NCBI GenBank assembly: GCA_002381865.1
Contig: DFYO01000076.1
Coordinates: 13,238 to 77,237, forward strand
Length of the DNA stretch: 64,000 nucleotides
Reading direction: 5' to 3'
Origin: Clostridiales bacterium UBA4080
GTDB taxonomy: Bacteria; Bacillota; Clostridia; Lachnospirales; Vallitaleaceae
Shown: piece after piece, positions 42,246 to 51,587 of the stretch
How the letters are laid out: every line of letters starts with the position of its first letter
Numbering within the stretch: position 1 is the stretch's first letter
Position numbers and translations under genes: made by a program
The notes under the pieces: model-generated
Database searches by the model: none
Told to the model about the DNA's origin: nothing
What the model saw: only the letters and a program-made list of their open reading frames with translations

Positions 42246-43441
42246 TTCAATTCCTCCTTTTCTTCTATATAATAGCGATAGGTCTCTAAGGACCTTTCGT
42301 CAATTTCCTTTTTTTGGTCTAGTAAATACTGTATAGTTGATTCAAGTATAGCGACTAATGCCATATCTAAAGAATGCTTTGCAAGCTCTCTGATGTTTTC
42401 CATGGCATAAAATGATTTCCTTGTAGGTTCGATAAAATCACTTATAAAAATCAACTTTTCCAAATTATTCATATCGGGCTTTCCTGTTGTGTGACACTCG
42501 ATTGCTGATAATATTTCTGTATCTGTTACTCCATAATCTCTCATAGCTACAATGCTTCCAAGCCTTTGATGTAGTAAATCTGGATTTTCTTTCTCTGAAG
42601 GAGTAATGTCCATTTTATATCGCTTTGCCATCTCTAATTTTTTTGAATCGGTATAGCACTTGGCGCAATCATGTAGTAATGCTGCAACTTCTGCTTTATA
42701 AATATCTATATTGTGATACTTTGCGAGTTCAGATGAAGCTTTCATAGTAGCTAATGAATGAGCATATCTTTTTTCAGTCAGTCTCTTGCTTAATCTTTCT
42801 TTAAGCTTGGTTAAATCACCCTTGTGTGTATGCTTATATTTGTATAGTTGATGCTTTTCAATATATTCTTCAACCTTTATGGGGACTAATCCTTCAATCG
42901 ATTTCGCATCAGAAACGAGATTTCTTATTTGAGTAGATGAAATAGCTGTTTTTTCCATGGGAATAATTATAATATCTGCGTAGTACTCTTTTTGCAAAAA
43001 TTCAATATATCCCTCTAAAATACTGTCAAAGCCTGGTCTGTTTATAATAATCAGCTGACAAAGTTCAATTAGCTGAGTTGCATCCTTCCATCTTAAGATA
43101 TGCATTAGTGAATCCGCACCAATAATAAGGCTGTATTTATTGTCTGGATTTTTATGCTTAAGTTCCTTAATCGTATCAATTGTATAATTAGTCTGATCAC
43201 TATAAATTTCTATTGTAGAAATTTTATATTCAAAAAACTCTGTTATTGCCAGCTCACACATTTTTAATCTGTGATAATTATCCGCAATACTATCGGAAAA
43301 TCGGGATTTATGTGGAGGAATTCCTGTGGGAATAAATAATATTTCATCATATTTTTGTGTGGCATATACAGTTTTAGCCATCTGCAAATGTGCATTATGA
43401 ATCGGATTAAATGTTCCACCTAAAATCGCAATGTTTTTCAT
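42218..43441 (-). CDS. nadD: NadD-YqeK fusion: nicotinate-nucleotide adenylyltransferase with HD-domain phosphohydrolase
   Basis: 407 residues, about the sum of NadD and YqeK. The N-terminal half (1 to about 200) is the nucleotidyltransferase with GGTFNPIHNAHL and SSTQIR, which makes NaAD from NaMN and ATP. The C-terminal half (about 210-407) is the YqeK HD domain: KRYAHSL, ALLHDCAKCY, HQRLGSIV and ECHTTGKP. YqeK is a diadenosine tetraphosphate hydrolase in gram-positives. The two are separate genes in Bacillus; here one frame spans both without interruption. Confidence 0.93.
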   Translation of the reverse strand: MKNIAILGGTFNPIHNAHLQMAKTVYATQKYDEILFIPTGIPPHKSRFSDSIADNYHRLKMCELAITEFFEYKISTIEIYSDQTNYTIDTIKELKHKNPDNKYSLIIGADSLMHILRWKDATQLIELCQLIIINRPGFDSILEGYIEFLQKEYYADIIIIPMEKTAISSTQIRNLVSDAKSIEGLVPIKVEEYIEKHQLYKYKHTHKGDLTKLKERLSKRLTEKRYAHSLATMKASSELAKYHNIDIYKAEVAALLHDCAKCYTDSKKLEMAKRYKMDITPSEKENPDLLHQRLGSIVAMRDYGVTDTEILSAIECHTTGKPDMNNLEKLIFISDFIEPTRKSFYAMENIRELAKHSLDMALVAILESTIQYLLDQKKEIDERSLETYRYYIEEKEELKWLKNHLKY

Positions 43442-43474
43442 TCAATCAGTCCTTTTTAAAAATATTAGTTGTAA

Positions 43475-43768
43475 TTATTTTGGCAACTCTATTTTTTTGT
43501 TGTCTTTAGATTCCTTGTACAATACTATTTTTCTTCCGATTTGCTGTACAATTTCCGAACGAGTTCTTTCTGAAAGCAGCTGTATAAGTGCTTTTGGATC
43601 TTCAATACAATTCTTTAATACATTTATTTTAATTAATTCCCTTGCTTCTAAAGCTGAAATTATTCCTTCAGTTAACTCAGGCGTTACTCCGCTCTTTCCA
43701 ATCTGATAAATAGGTTCAATTGTATTTGATAAGCTTCTTAGATAAGCTCTTTGTTTGCTTGTAATCAT
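43475..43768 (-). CDS. yhbY: YhbY-type CRM-domain RNA-binding protein
   Basis: 97 residues. The fold is IF3-C/CRM-like with LTSKQR-type start (ITSKQRAYLRSL), the GxxG-like loop IGKSGVTPEL and VQQIGRKIVLYKES. It binds pre-50S particles. GAGGAG before the ATG at 43768 decides the start; a longer frame begins at 43795. It lies between obg and nadD, the order found in Bacillus. Confidence 0.93.
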   Translation of the reverse strand: MITSKQRAYLRSLSNTIEPIYQIGKSGVTPELTEGIISALEARELIKINVLKNCIEDPKALIQLLSERTRSEIVQQIGRKIVLYKESKDNKKIELPK

Positions 43769-43778
43769 ATGTTCTCCT

Positions 43779-45056
43779 CTATTTAAAATAATCAAATTCT
43801 AAATAATACATTTTTACCGTGTCGCCCTCTTCAATACCCATTTCCTCTAAGCGTTCAATAATCCCCTGTTCTTTAAGGAAATTTTGGAAGAACATAAAGC
43901 CCTTTTCACTTTCGAGATTAGTATAACCAAGCATTTTTTCAATGCTCTTGCCTTCAACTCTGAAGGAACCATCTTCTAATTGCTCAATTTCTATCGGCTC
44001 AGGAGTATCATCTTTTGTTTCGAAATATTCTCTTTCATAAACAGTGATTTCGTCATCCATATTATCTAAAATACCTTTTATATGATATAAAAGCTCTTTA
44101 ATGCCTTTACCGGTAACTGCTGAAACAGGAAATACCTTTATATCTTCTGTTTGAAAGGCTTCAATAAGTCGTTTTAAATTTTCATCTTCATACATTGCGT
44201 CAATTTTATTTGCGACAATTACTTGTGGCTTTTTAAGAAGCTCTTCATTGTATTTTTTAAGCTCATTATTAATTTTATTAATGTCATCAACAGGGTCTCT
44301 GCCCTCAATACCGCTAATATCAACCACGTGTACCAAAACCTTAGTTCTTTCAATATGCTTTAGGAATTCGTGGCCTAGGCCAATTCCCTCTGCTGCGCCT
44401 TCAATTAATCCAGGTATATCCGCTATTACAAATCCCTCTCCATGACCCATATCCACAACTCCAAGATTAGGATTTAAAGTGGTAAAATGATAATTAGCTA
44501 TCTTAGGTCTTGCATTTGTTACTCTTGCTAAAAATGTTGATTTTCCAACATTAGGAAATCCAACAAGTCCAACATCTGCAATTGATTTGAGTTCTAGAAT
44601 AACATTAAGCTCTTTGCCTGACTGCCCTGGTTGTGCATATTTTGGAATCTGCATTGTAGGAGTAGCGTAATGCTGATTTCCTTTTCCACCTCGTCCGCCT
44701 TTTAAAAGAACCTCTCTTGAGTCTGGATAAGCAAGGTCAACAATAACCTTTCCAGATTCTGCTTCTTTGATTATTGTTCCCCTTGGAACCTTGATAATCA
44801 AATCTGAAGCGTCCTTTCCATGACAAAAGTTCCCCATTCCTGGCTGACCGCTTTGAGCTTTATAATGTTTCTTGTGTCGAAAATCGTATAGTGTATTTGT
44901 TGAATCATCTACTTCGAAAATTACACTTCCGCCTTTTCCTCCATCACCACCATCAGGACCGCCATTGGGTACATACTTTTCTCGTCTGAAGCTTATACAT
45001 CCATTCCCGCCGCTACCTGATTTTATATATATTTTGACTTGATCTACAAAAATCAT
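43779..45056 (-). CDS. obg: GTPase Obg
   Basis: 425 residues in three domains. The glycine-rich Obg fold (1 to about 158) includes GSGGNGCISFRREKY and GGRGGKGNQHYA. The G domain has GFPNVGKSTF, DIPGLIEGA and NKID. A C-terminal OCT domain follows (about 345-425, FRVEGKSIEKML). Obg acts in 50S assembly and stress signalling. It is separated from rpmA by two hairpins. Confidence 0.97.
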   Translation of the reverse strand: MIFVDQVKIYIKSGSGGNGCISFRREKYVPNGGPDGGDGGKGGSVIFEVDDSTNTLYDFRHKKHYKAQSGQPGMGNFCHGKDASDLIIKVPRGTIIKEAESGKVIVDLAYPDSREVLLKGGRGGKGNQHYATPTMQIPKYAQPGQSGKELNVILELKSIADVGLVGFPNVGKSTFLARVTNARPKIANYHFTTLNPNLGVVDMGHGEGFVIADIPGLIEGAAEGIGLGHEFLKHIERTKVLVHVVDISGIEGRDPVDDINKINNELKKYNEELLKKPQVIVANKIDAMYEDENLKRLIEAFQTEDIKVFPVSAVTGKGIKELLYHIKGILDNMDDEITVYEREYFETKDDTPEPIEIEQLEDGSFRVEGKSIEKMLGYTNLESEKGFMFFQNFLKEQGIIERLEEMGIEEGDTVKMYYLEFDYFK

Positions 45057-45130
45057 AATTCACATTTTCCTTTACAAAAACCCATTAGTTACATTGTTAA
45101 CATATCATAATACAAAAATATTATATCACA

Positions 45131-45159
45131 AAATAAAAAAGCTTGTATACTTGCAAGCT
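45131..45159 (-). terminator. Second hairpin between rpmA and obg (minus-strand terminator)
   Basis: AGCTTG (45140-45145) and CAAGCT (45154-45159) form a stem that on the minus strand is followed by a T-rich run (A-run at 45131-45140 on the plus strand). Confidence 0.65.
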
Positions 45160-45181
45160 AAACTACCCTTTCTATTCTATA

Positions 45182-45215
45182 AAAAAGTTTCAAATGGTAT
45201 CATTTGAAACTTTTT
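45182..45215 (-). terminator. Terminator after rpmA
   Basis: A perfect 15-bp stem, AAAAAGTTTCAAATG (45182-45196) with CATTTGAAACTTTTT (45201-45215), has a four-base loop. It should end most rplU-prp-rpmA transcripts before obg. Confidence 0.85.
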
Positions 45216-45230
45216 ATAGTAATATCAATA

Positions 45231-45515
45231 CTATTCAGCTTTAGGATAAACAGATACTTGTTTTTTGTCTCTGCCTTTTCTTTCAAATTTTACAACGCCA
45301 TCTGCTAAAGCGAAAAGTGTGTCATCGCCACCTCTTCCAACATTAGTTCCAGGATGGATTTTAGTTCCACGTTGTCTATATAAAATATTACCTGCTAATA
45401 CAAATTGTCCGTCTGCTCTTTTAGCGCCAAGTCTTTTGGATTCTGAATCTCTACCGTTTTTAGTAGAACCAACTCCCTTTTTGTGAGCAAACAACTGAAG
45501 GTTCATTGTTAACAT
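45231..45515 (-). CDS. rpmA: Ribosomal protein L27 precursor
   Basis: 94 residues. The N-terminal extension MLTMNLQLFAHKKG is the Firmicutes type, cut between Phe9 and Ala10 by the protease Prp to free the end that reaches the peptidyl transferase centre. The body (STKNGRDSESKRLGAKRADG, RQRGTKIHPG) is standard L27. GAGGAGGTG precedes the ATG. The Prp gene lies three bases upstream. Confidence 0.97.
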   Translation of the reverse strand: MLTMNLQLFAHKKGVGSTKNGRDSESKRLGAKRADGQFVLAGNILYRQRGTKIHPGTNVGRGGDDTLFALADGVVKFERKGRDKKQVSVYPKAE

Positions 45516-45518
45516 TGT

Positions 45519-45845
45519 TTACACCTCCTCAAAGATGATTTCTATGTATTTGTTTGTATATTGTTTTCTAATACTTTCGAGCCCAAGCTTCATAGCTCTG
45601 AGTAGCAACTGACTTTTGTCGTCCTGCATATCTGATAATAAAAAATTAATTATCCCATCCTTTTCAGATGTTTCACAAGTAAAATGAGTATCTGTAAATT
45701 CCTGAATAGAATTAACTGTATTTATTGATAATACTGAAACTGCAGCACATACAATATCCTGACCATACTCAGCAAATTGTGCATGCCCGCTAATGTAAAA
45801 GCCTGCTATTTTATCTTGATGTGTTTTAAAAATTATCTTAATCAT
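45519..45845 (-). CDS. prp: Ribosomal-processing cysteine protease Prp
   Basis: 108 residues (YsxB family). The catalytic pair is His21 (SGHAQFA) and Cys33 (DIVCAAVS). Prp removes the N-terminal extension of L27, encoded by the next gene, which carries the matching LQLF-AHK site. It is placed between rplU and rpmA with gaps of two and three bases, so the three are one transcription unit. Confidence 0.95.
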   Translation of the reverse strand: MIKIIFKTHQDKIAGFYISGHAQFAEYGQDIVCAAVSVLSINTVNSIQEFTDTHFTCETSEKDGIINFLLSDMQDDKSQLLLRAMKLGLESIRKQYTNKYIEIIFEEV

Positions 45846-45847
45846 AA

Positions 45848-46159
45848 CTATGCGTTAATTTTTTCGATAACTACATCTGTAAATGATTGTCTGTGTCCTT
45901 GCTTTTTGTGGTAAGTTTTCTTTGGCTTGTATTTGTAAATAATTACTTTTTTGCCTCTTCCGTTTCTGCTTACCTTAGCAGTAACAGTTGCATTTGCAAC
46001 TAATGGACTTCCAACATTTACTCCTGCATCTGTAGATACTAATAACACTTGATCAAAAGTTACTGTTTCACCCTCTTCAAGGCCAAGTTTTTCAACTCTT
46101 ACAACATCACCTTCTGAAACCTTGTATTGTTTTCCACCTGTAGAAATAACTGCGTACAT
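45848..46159 (-). CDS. rplU: Ribosomal protein L21
   Basis: 103 residues. MYAVISTGGKQYKVSEGD at the N-terminus and KKTYHKKQGHRQSFT near the C-terminus are diagnostic of L21, which binds 23S rRNA. It is the first gene of rplU-prp-rpmA. The upstream leader with strong promoter is described separately. AGGAGGTGCC precedes the ATG. Confidence 0.98.
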   Translation of the reverse strand: MYAVISTGGKQYKVSEGDVVRVEKLGLEEGETVTFDQVLLVSTDAGVNVGSPLVANATVTAKVSRNGRGKKVIIYKYKPKKTYHKKQGHRQSFTDVVIEKINA

Positions 46160-46243
46160 TCTGGCACCTCCTCGTTTTTTAAGACTCGCCGAAATTCGGT
46201 GTCTAATAAATAGAACTTAAACCTTTTCCGTGCGGTATACCGT
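46160..46243 (-). ncRNA. L21-type leader RNA upstream of rplU
   Basis: Between the promoter and rplU the minus strand can fold a hairpin at 46204-46182 (AGAC-x-CCGA-AAT-TCGG-xx-GTCT form) and contains the symmetric GGTATACC further 5'. Position and shape agree with the L21 leader of Firmicutes, which is thought to bind L21 and limit its own translation; this is by analogy. The ribosome site lies just after the hairpin. Confidence 0.6.
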
Positions 46244-46248
46244 CTTAT

Positions 46249-46277
46249 AGATTACCACAAATACAGAGCTGTGTCAA
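46249..46277 (-). promoter_or_regulatory. Promoter of the rplU-prp-rpmA operon
   Basis: On the minus strand TTGACA (46277-46272) is perfect and TAATCT (46254-46249) is the -10, with a 17-base spacer. Confidence 0.8.
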
Positions 46278-46345
46278 GAAAATAACCCTTTTATTTTCAA
46301 AGAAACCCGACTATTTGTAAAAATAAGATTATTTAATCTAAATTG

Positions 46346-47545
46346 CTAAATAATATTTTTAAGCTTTTCGGAAAGCGTATTATCAGTTTTCTTTCTTGTT
46401 AGCTCAACTAATCCCAGCGGTGTCATATCTATTAAGGTTGTTTTTATTCGGTCTTTGCTTATTTCATTTTTTAAGGTTTCTAAAAGTAGCTTTTTGTTTG
46501 TTTCTGACCCCATATCTATAAAATCAACAATAATAATACCTGATAAATTTCTAAGTCTCAGTTGTCTTGCAATTTCCTTTGCAGCTTCGATATTAATTGC
46601 AAAGATTGTATCTTCAAAATTGCTTTTACCAATTGATTTCGAGGTATTTACATCTATTGAGACTAAGGCCTCTGTGGGCTGAATAACTAGATTTGCTCCT
46701 GATTTTAGCCAGATTTTTTCATTTAAAAGCTTCTCTAATTTGCTTTTAAAATTATATTTTTTAAACAGACTTCCTTCTCCCTCTTCAACAAAAACAAAAT
46801 CATAGTTTATCGGGCAGTCCGAATTATCTTTAAAATATTTTGTAGCTTTACTAAATATATCATAGTCGTCAAACTCACAGGACGATATTTCGGATTTATA
46901 AAGGTCTCTTATTATTCTCAAATAGTCTGGAAGAGCTTTATATAGGATTTGAAACAGCTTTTTGTAGCGATACGTTGACATAATATTATTATAGTTGTCA
47001 ATCAGCATTGTGATTTCGGATATCAGTACCTCTTCCTCAAGATTTTCAGCATTTGTTCTTATAATAAATCCATAATCCTCATTTATATAAGGGGTAAAAA
47101 TTCTTTTAAGTCTTTTTCTTTCTGATGGTAATGTTATTTTACTTGAAAGTCCTACAAAGCTTTTTTTAAAAGTAAGCACCGAATATCTTCCTGCAAGACT
47201 TATCATTCCCGTTGCTGCTGGGGCTTTAGAGCCATAGCTGTCCCTGATAATTTGAACTAGAAGCTCGTCTCCGATTTTTGGAGGAAGCTTAGATTCCTTG
47301 TCATTAATATATTGAATATGGTCCCCATCCTCAAGCTGCAAAAAAACATCCTTTTCAATTCCAATATCAACAAAAACAGCATTGATACCCTTTGCAATAT
47401 TGGAAACCTTACCAATATATATATTCCCAACTAAAGAATTTTTTTCTTCGGATTCAGGATAAAGTTCAGTTAATTGCTGCTCCTTATCCAAAAAAGCACT
47501 ATAAATAATTCCATTGTTTTTAGTTATAATAAGTTTATTATTCAT
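46346..47545 (-). CDS. Ribonuclease E/G family protein, short form
   Basis: 399 residues against about 490 for E. coli RNase G. An S1 RNA-binding domain lies near the N-terminus (GNIYIGKVSNIAKGINAVFV). The catalytic region has both magnesium aspartates, in LVSIDVNTSKS and IIVDFIDMGSE. The protein ends soon after LGLVELTRKK, so the zinc-link CPxC and the small dimer domain are absent. It probably processes rRNA or mRNA, with different oligomerisation from the E. coli enzymes. It is downstream of the TIGR03960/TIGR03936 pair, a common arrangement with rplU in Clostridia. Confidence 0.88.
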   Translation of the reverse strand: MNNKLIITKNNGIIYSAFLDKEQQLTELYPESEEKNSLVGNIYIGKVSNIAKGINAVFVDIGIEKDVFLQLEDGDHIQYINDKESKLPPKIGDELLVQIIRDSYGSKAPAATGMISLAGRYSVLTFKKSFVGLSSKITLPSERKRLKRIFTPYINEDYGFIIRTNAENLEEEVLISEITMLIDNYNNIMSTYRYKKLFQILYKALPDYLRIIRDLYKSEISSCEFDDYDIFSKATKYFKDNSDCPINYDFVFVEEGEGSLFKKYNFKSKLEKLLNEKIWLKSGANLVIQPTEALVSIDVNTSKSIGKSNFEDTIFAINIEAAKEIARQLRLRNLSGIIIVDFIDMGSETNKKLLLETLKNEISKDRIKTTLIDMTPLGLVELTRKKTDNTLSEKLKNII

Positions 47546-47679
47546 TTTATTACCTTTTTTTGAGATAGCTTAACCTTTTTAATCTCTTTGTTTTTGCATA
47601 TTAACGGAATAAAAACCGATAATATGCTTGTTGCGTTAAATCAATCATTTATTGCTCACTATATTTAAAAGCTATTAAA

Positions 47680-48360
47680 TCAAAAAGCCTCTATTTCAGG
47701 TTTTGATAAAGAAGTCAGCTGCTCTTCTCCCCAATATAAATCTTCTCTGTGAATTGTAAAATCAAAAGGATTATAAGTAACTTCAGCTTCCTGCGTTAAT
47801 AGCTGAAGAACAACATCTGGCTTGACATTAAATACACTTCCAGTTGCAAGTGTTAATACAACCTTATCGTCAATTACAGCTGCATTTAAAATGCCAGGCT
47901 TAATATCCATTTCTTTGAGCTTTCCTTTTTTTGTCTTTTTGGTAATTATAAGACTATCCTTTTGAGATAATTTATATATTATTTCTGGTGTAATAATTGA
48001 TTTGTTCTGAGTGATTATGTATTTTGCTGCTGTTACACTAGCCATTGCCGAGGTTTCTTTATCGTTTAATTCAACTGCACCTACAATAGATAGTCCTCTG
48101 GGGCATGATAAATTGATTTTTTCTATAAGCTCCTCTAAATTACAGCTCTGCATTAGCTTCATATCAAGGTATTCACCCTCACCGGTTACTCCCACACTCA
48201 AAGGAGCGGCGATTGAAAAAATCTGGTGAGGATTAAAGCCCTCTGAATAAGCAATTGGTATTGAGCTTTGTCTGAATATCTTTTGAAATGTTCTCATTAT
48301 ATCTAGATGTCCAACAAATCGTATTGAACCTGTTTTTGTGAATTTAAGCCTAACCTTCAT
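47680..48360 (-). CDS. TIGR03936/DUF2344 radical-SAM-linked protein
   Basis: 226 residues. KVRLKFTKTGSIRFVGHLD at the N-terminus and IPIAYSEGFNPHQIFSIAAP are the family signatures. Its function is unknown; it is always found with or fused to the TIGR03960 radical SAM protein, whose gene overlaps it here by 11 bases. The start at 48360 follows AGGAGGT; a frame start 18 bases upstream lacks a ribosome site. Confidence 0.9.
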   Translation of the reverse strand: MKVRLKFTKTGSIRFVGHLDIMRTFQKIFRQSSIPIAYSEGFNPHQIFSIAAPLSVGVTGEGEYLDMKLMQSCNLEELIEKINLSCPRGLSIVGAVELNDKETSAMASVTAAKYIITQNKSIITPEIIYKLSQKDSLIITKKTKKGKLKEMDIKPGILNAAVIDDKVVLTLATGSVFNVKPDVVLQLLTQEAEVTYNPFDFTIHREDLYWGEEQLTSLSKPEIEAF

Positions 48361-50200
48361 AGCAAATACCTCCTCCAAAAACCATGGCTCCGCAATCTGA
48401 GCAGTTTACCCTGCAATTTGGAGTAGTTTTCTCAGCTATAGCATTTTCATATTCTTCATATAAAAACTGCTTTGTAACACCAATATCTATAAAATCCCAA
48501 GGCAGTATTTCGTCTTTTGTTCTTTGTCTGCTTGCATAAAATTCAGGTGTTAATCCCGCTATTTCAAATGCCTTATCCCAATGCTCCCTTTTAAAATGTT
48601 CACTCCAGGCATCAAACTTTGCCCCTTGCTTAAAGGCTTCTAAGATTACAGTTCCAACTCTCCTGTCACCTCTGGCCATTACCCCTTCCATAACACTAGT
48701 ATCTGCATCGTGTGAGTTATACTTAACATATTTTCTATTAATAATACTTCTTAAGCTGCTTTGTTTTTCTTTGAAATTTTCAAAAGTGTCTTGAGCTGCC
48801 CATTGAAATGGAGTAAATGGCTTAGGAACAAAAAACGAAGTGCTTGCGACAATATTCAGCTTTTGTGTTCTCATTTCCTTTGGAAGTTCAAAATATTTTT
48901 TGGTTATTTTTTCACATAGAGCAGAAATGCCTTCAACATCCTGCATTGTTTCTGTTGGTAATCCTAGCATAAAATAAAGTTTAACTCTGTTCCAGCCGCT
49001 TTCAAAGGCTTCCTTTGCACCCTTTAATATCTCTTCTTCTGTTAATCCCTTATTAATTACATCTCTAAGTCTTTGAGTTCCAGCCTCAGGAGCAAAGGTA
49101 AGACTGCTTTTTCTTACATCTTGAATTTTTGCCATAAGCTCTAAGGAAGTTGCATCAATCCTCAAGGATGGAAGTGATAGATTAACATGTTTTTCATCAC
49201 TTATATTTTCAATAATGCTATCCGAAAGCTCTGATAATGGCAAATAATCACTTGAACTTAATGAAATCAAGGATATTTCTTCATGCCCCGTAGTGTTAAT
49301 TAGCTCAATTGCTTGCTGTTTTAGTTTTTCGACAGCTTTTTCTCTCACGGGTCTATATACAAAGCCTGCCTGACAAAACCTGCAGCCCCTTATACAGCCT
49401 CTGAACAATTCTAATACGACTCTGTCATGAACCACCTGCATAAATGGTACAATCGGATTTTCTGGAAAAGAAGAATTTGTAAGATCTAGTACAACTTGTT
49501 TGGTTATAGACTTTTTTGCATTTGGATGGTTTGGTTCAAAGCTTTCAATTGTTCCGTCTTCACTATAGCTGACATTATACAGGGAAGGAACATATATTCC
49601 ATCGAGTTTTGCAACTTGCTGCAAAAATTGTTTTCGATCTAAGCCTTGCTTTTTAAAATCTTTATATAAATCTATAAGTTCATTTAATCTAACCTCCCCT
49701 TCTCCTATATAGAAAAAATCAATAAAATCCGATAAAGGCTCAGGATTATATGTACATGGACCTCCTGCACACACTATCGGATGAGTATTATCTCTGTCCT
49801 TTGATAATAAGGGAATCTTAGATAACTCTAAAATATTTAATATATTTGTATAACTCATTTCATACTGAATAGTAAAACCCAATATGTCAAAATCATTTAC
49901 GTTGTCTTGTGATTCGAGAGAAAACAAAGGAATATCTCTTTCGCGCAGCTCTTTTTCCAAGTCCACCCAAGGCGAAAAAACCCTTTCGCAGTATGTATCT
50001 TGTCTTTTATTTAAAAAATCATATAATATGGATAATCCTAAATGGCTCATTCCTATTTCATATATATCCGGAAAGCATAACGCAAATCTTATATCGATAC
50101 TTTCCTTGCTTTTGTATACACAGTTTATTTCATTGCCTATATATCTGGCGGGTTTGTCAATACTTAATAATATCTCATCGCTTAACCTTAATTTGTCCAT
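48350..50200 (-). CDS. TIGR03960 family B12-binding/radical SAM protein
   Basis: 616 residues. An N-terminal cobalamin-binding-like region (DIRFALCFPDIYEIGMSHLG) is followed by a radical SAM core with CIRGCRFC near residue 268, plus LEAFKQGAKFDAWSEHF and a C-terminal cysteine pair (NCRVNCSDCG). The role is not known; position before an RNase E/G gene and ribosomal protein genes suggests RNA modification, which is inference. AAGGAGG before 50200 fixes the start; a longer frame begins at 50239. Confidence 0.9.
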   Translation of the reverse strand: MDKLRLSDEILLSIDKPARYIGNEINCVYKSKESIDIRFALCFPDIYEIGMSHLGLSILYDFLNKRQDTYCERVFSPWVDLEKELRERDIPLFSLESQDNVNDFDILGFTIQYEMSYTNILNILELSKIPLLSKDRDNTHPIVCAGGPCTYNPEPLSDFIDFFYIGEGEVRLNELIDLYKDFKKQGLDRKQFLQQVAKLDGIYVPSLYNVSYSEDGTIESFEPNHPNAKKSITKQVVLDLTNSSFPENPIVPFMQVVHDRVVLELFRGCIRGCRFCQAGFVYRPVREKAVEKLKQQAIELINTTGHEEISLISLSSSDYLPLSELSDSIIENISDEKHVNLSLPSLRIDATSLELMAKIQDVRKSSLTFAPEAGTQRLRDVINKGLTEEEILKGAKEAFESGWNRVKLYFMLGLPTETMQDVEGISALCEKITKKYFELPKEMRTQKLNIVASTSFFVPKPFTPFQWAAQDTFENFKEKQSSLRSIINRKYVKYNSHDADTSVMEGVMARGDRRVGTVILEAFKQGAKFDAWSEHFKREHWDKAFEIAGLTPEFYASRQRTKDEILPWDFIDIGVTKQFLYEEYENAIAEKTTPNCRVNCSDCGAMVFGGGICYEG

Positions 50201-50355
50201 ATAAACCTCCTTGAATCTATCTAATATATAATAATACATTTATATAGATATCACAAGAAGTAAATACAAACAAGTGCCTTTATTGCATAGTTTGCTCTTG
50301 ATGAATGTAGTTTTTTGTGATAGGATATTTATTAAAAAGTAACGGAGGAATAATA

Positions 50356-51585
50356 ATGAAATCAGCATTGGATGTTTTAAAAGAACGCGGCTTCATTGAG
50401 CAGTTAACTCATGAAGAAGAAATTATAGATTTGTTTGAAAAGGAAAAAATAACCTTCTATATAGGCTTTGACCCTACTGCTGACAGTCTTACTGTTGGAC
50501 ATTTTCTAACGGTTATGGCAATGGCACATTTACAGCAGCACGGTCATAGACCCATTGTATTAATAGGTGGCGGAACTACTATGGTCGGCGATCCAACCGG
50601 CAAATCAGATATGCGTAAAATGATGACAAAAGAAATAATTAATGAAAATGCTTATCGATTCAAAGCTCAGTTGTCAAAGTTTATAGATTTTTCAGAAGAT
50701 AAAGCTATTATGGTTAATAATGCAGATTGGCTATTAGATTTGAATTATGTTGATTTTATTAGAGAAATAGGTGTTCATTTTTCTGTAAATAGAATGTTGA
50801 CAGCTGATTGCTATAAAACAAGATTTGAAAAAGGCCTTACCTTTTTAGAATTCAATTATATGCTTATGCAATCCTATGACTTTTTAGAGCTTAACAGAAG
50901 GTTTGGATGTGTAATGCAATTTGGCGGAAATGACCAATGGTCCAATATACTTGGAGGCGTTGAACTAATCAGAAGAAAGGAAAGCAAGCCCGCCTTTGGA
51001 ATGACCTTTAAGCTCTTAACTACAGGTGACGGAAGAAAAATGGGTAAAACTGAAAAAGGTGCGGTATGGCTTGACCCTGAAAAGACTACTCCTTATGAAT
51101 TTTTTCAATATTGGAGAAACACAGAGGATTCAAAGGTTGAGGAATGTTTATCTCTTCTTACCTTTTTGCCTATGGATGAGGTTAAGAGACTTGGGGCTCT
51201 TGAAGGTGCCGAAATAAATAAAGCAAAGGAAGTCTTAGCTTATGAGCTAACTAAAATTGTTCATGGTGATGAAGAAGCTCAAAAGGCAATGGATGCGGCA
51301 AAATCTCTTTTTGCAGGCGCTGGTAATTTGGGTTCTATCCCAACAACACAAATCGAAAAGCAAGCGCTTTCAGACAACTTGGATATTCTAACCTTGCTTC
51401 AAACCGCATCACTTATTGCTACTCGTTCAGAAGGCAGAAGACTTGTAGAACAAGGCGGTGTGCGAATAAATGATAATCCGATAAAAGATATTTCTTATAT
51501 AGTAACTGAAAATGATTTTAACGAAGAAAATGAACTTATGATAAAAAAAGGCAAAAAAGGCTACCACAAAATAATATTGCTTTGA
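50356..51585 (+). CDS. tyrS: Tyrosyl-tRNA synthetase
   Basis: 409 residues. Class I synthetase motifs are the HIGH-like SLTVGHFL, and KMGKTEKG as the KMSKS equivalent. The tyrosine pocket is YDFLELNRRFGCVMQFGGNDQW. An S4 tRNA-binding domain ends the protein (SEGRRLVEQGGVRIND). CGGAGGAA precedes the ATG at 50356; an in-frame GTG at 50317 lacks a ribosome site. Only about 155 bases lie upstream, without a visible T-box. It is one of two plus-strand genes right of 40.5 kb. Confidence 0.97.
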   Translation: MKSALDVLKERGFIEQLTHEEEIIDLFEKEKITFYIGFDPTADSLTVGHFLTVMAMAHLQQHGHRPIVLIGGGTTMVGDPTGKSDMRKMMTKEIINENAYRFKAQLSKFIDFSEDKAIMVNNADWLLDLNYVDFIREIGVHFSVNRMLTADCYKTRFEKGLTFLEFNYMLMQSYDFLELNRRFGCVMQFGGNDQWSNILGGVELIRRKESKPAFGMTFKLLTTGDGRKMGKTEKGAVWLDPEKTTPYEFFQYWRNTEDSKVEECLSLLTFLPMDEVKRLGALEGAEINKAKEVLAYELTKIVHGDEEAQKAMDAAKSLFAGAGNLGSIPTTQIEKQALSDNLDILTLLQTASLIATRSEGRRLVEQGGVRINDNPIKDISYIVTENDFNEENELMIKKGKKGYHKIILL

Positions 51586-51587
51586 TT

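Noticed and set aside
50201..50355. T-box riboswitch upstream of tyrS
   Set aside because: The region is only about 155 bases and lacks a T-box sequence or a terminator before the start codon.
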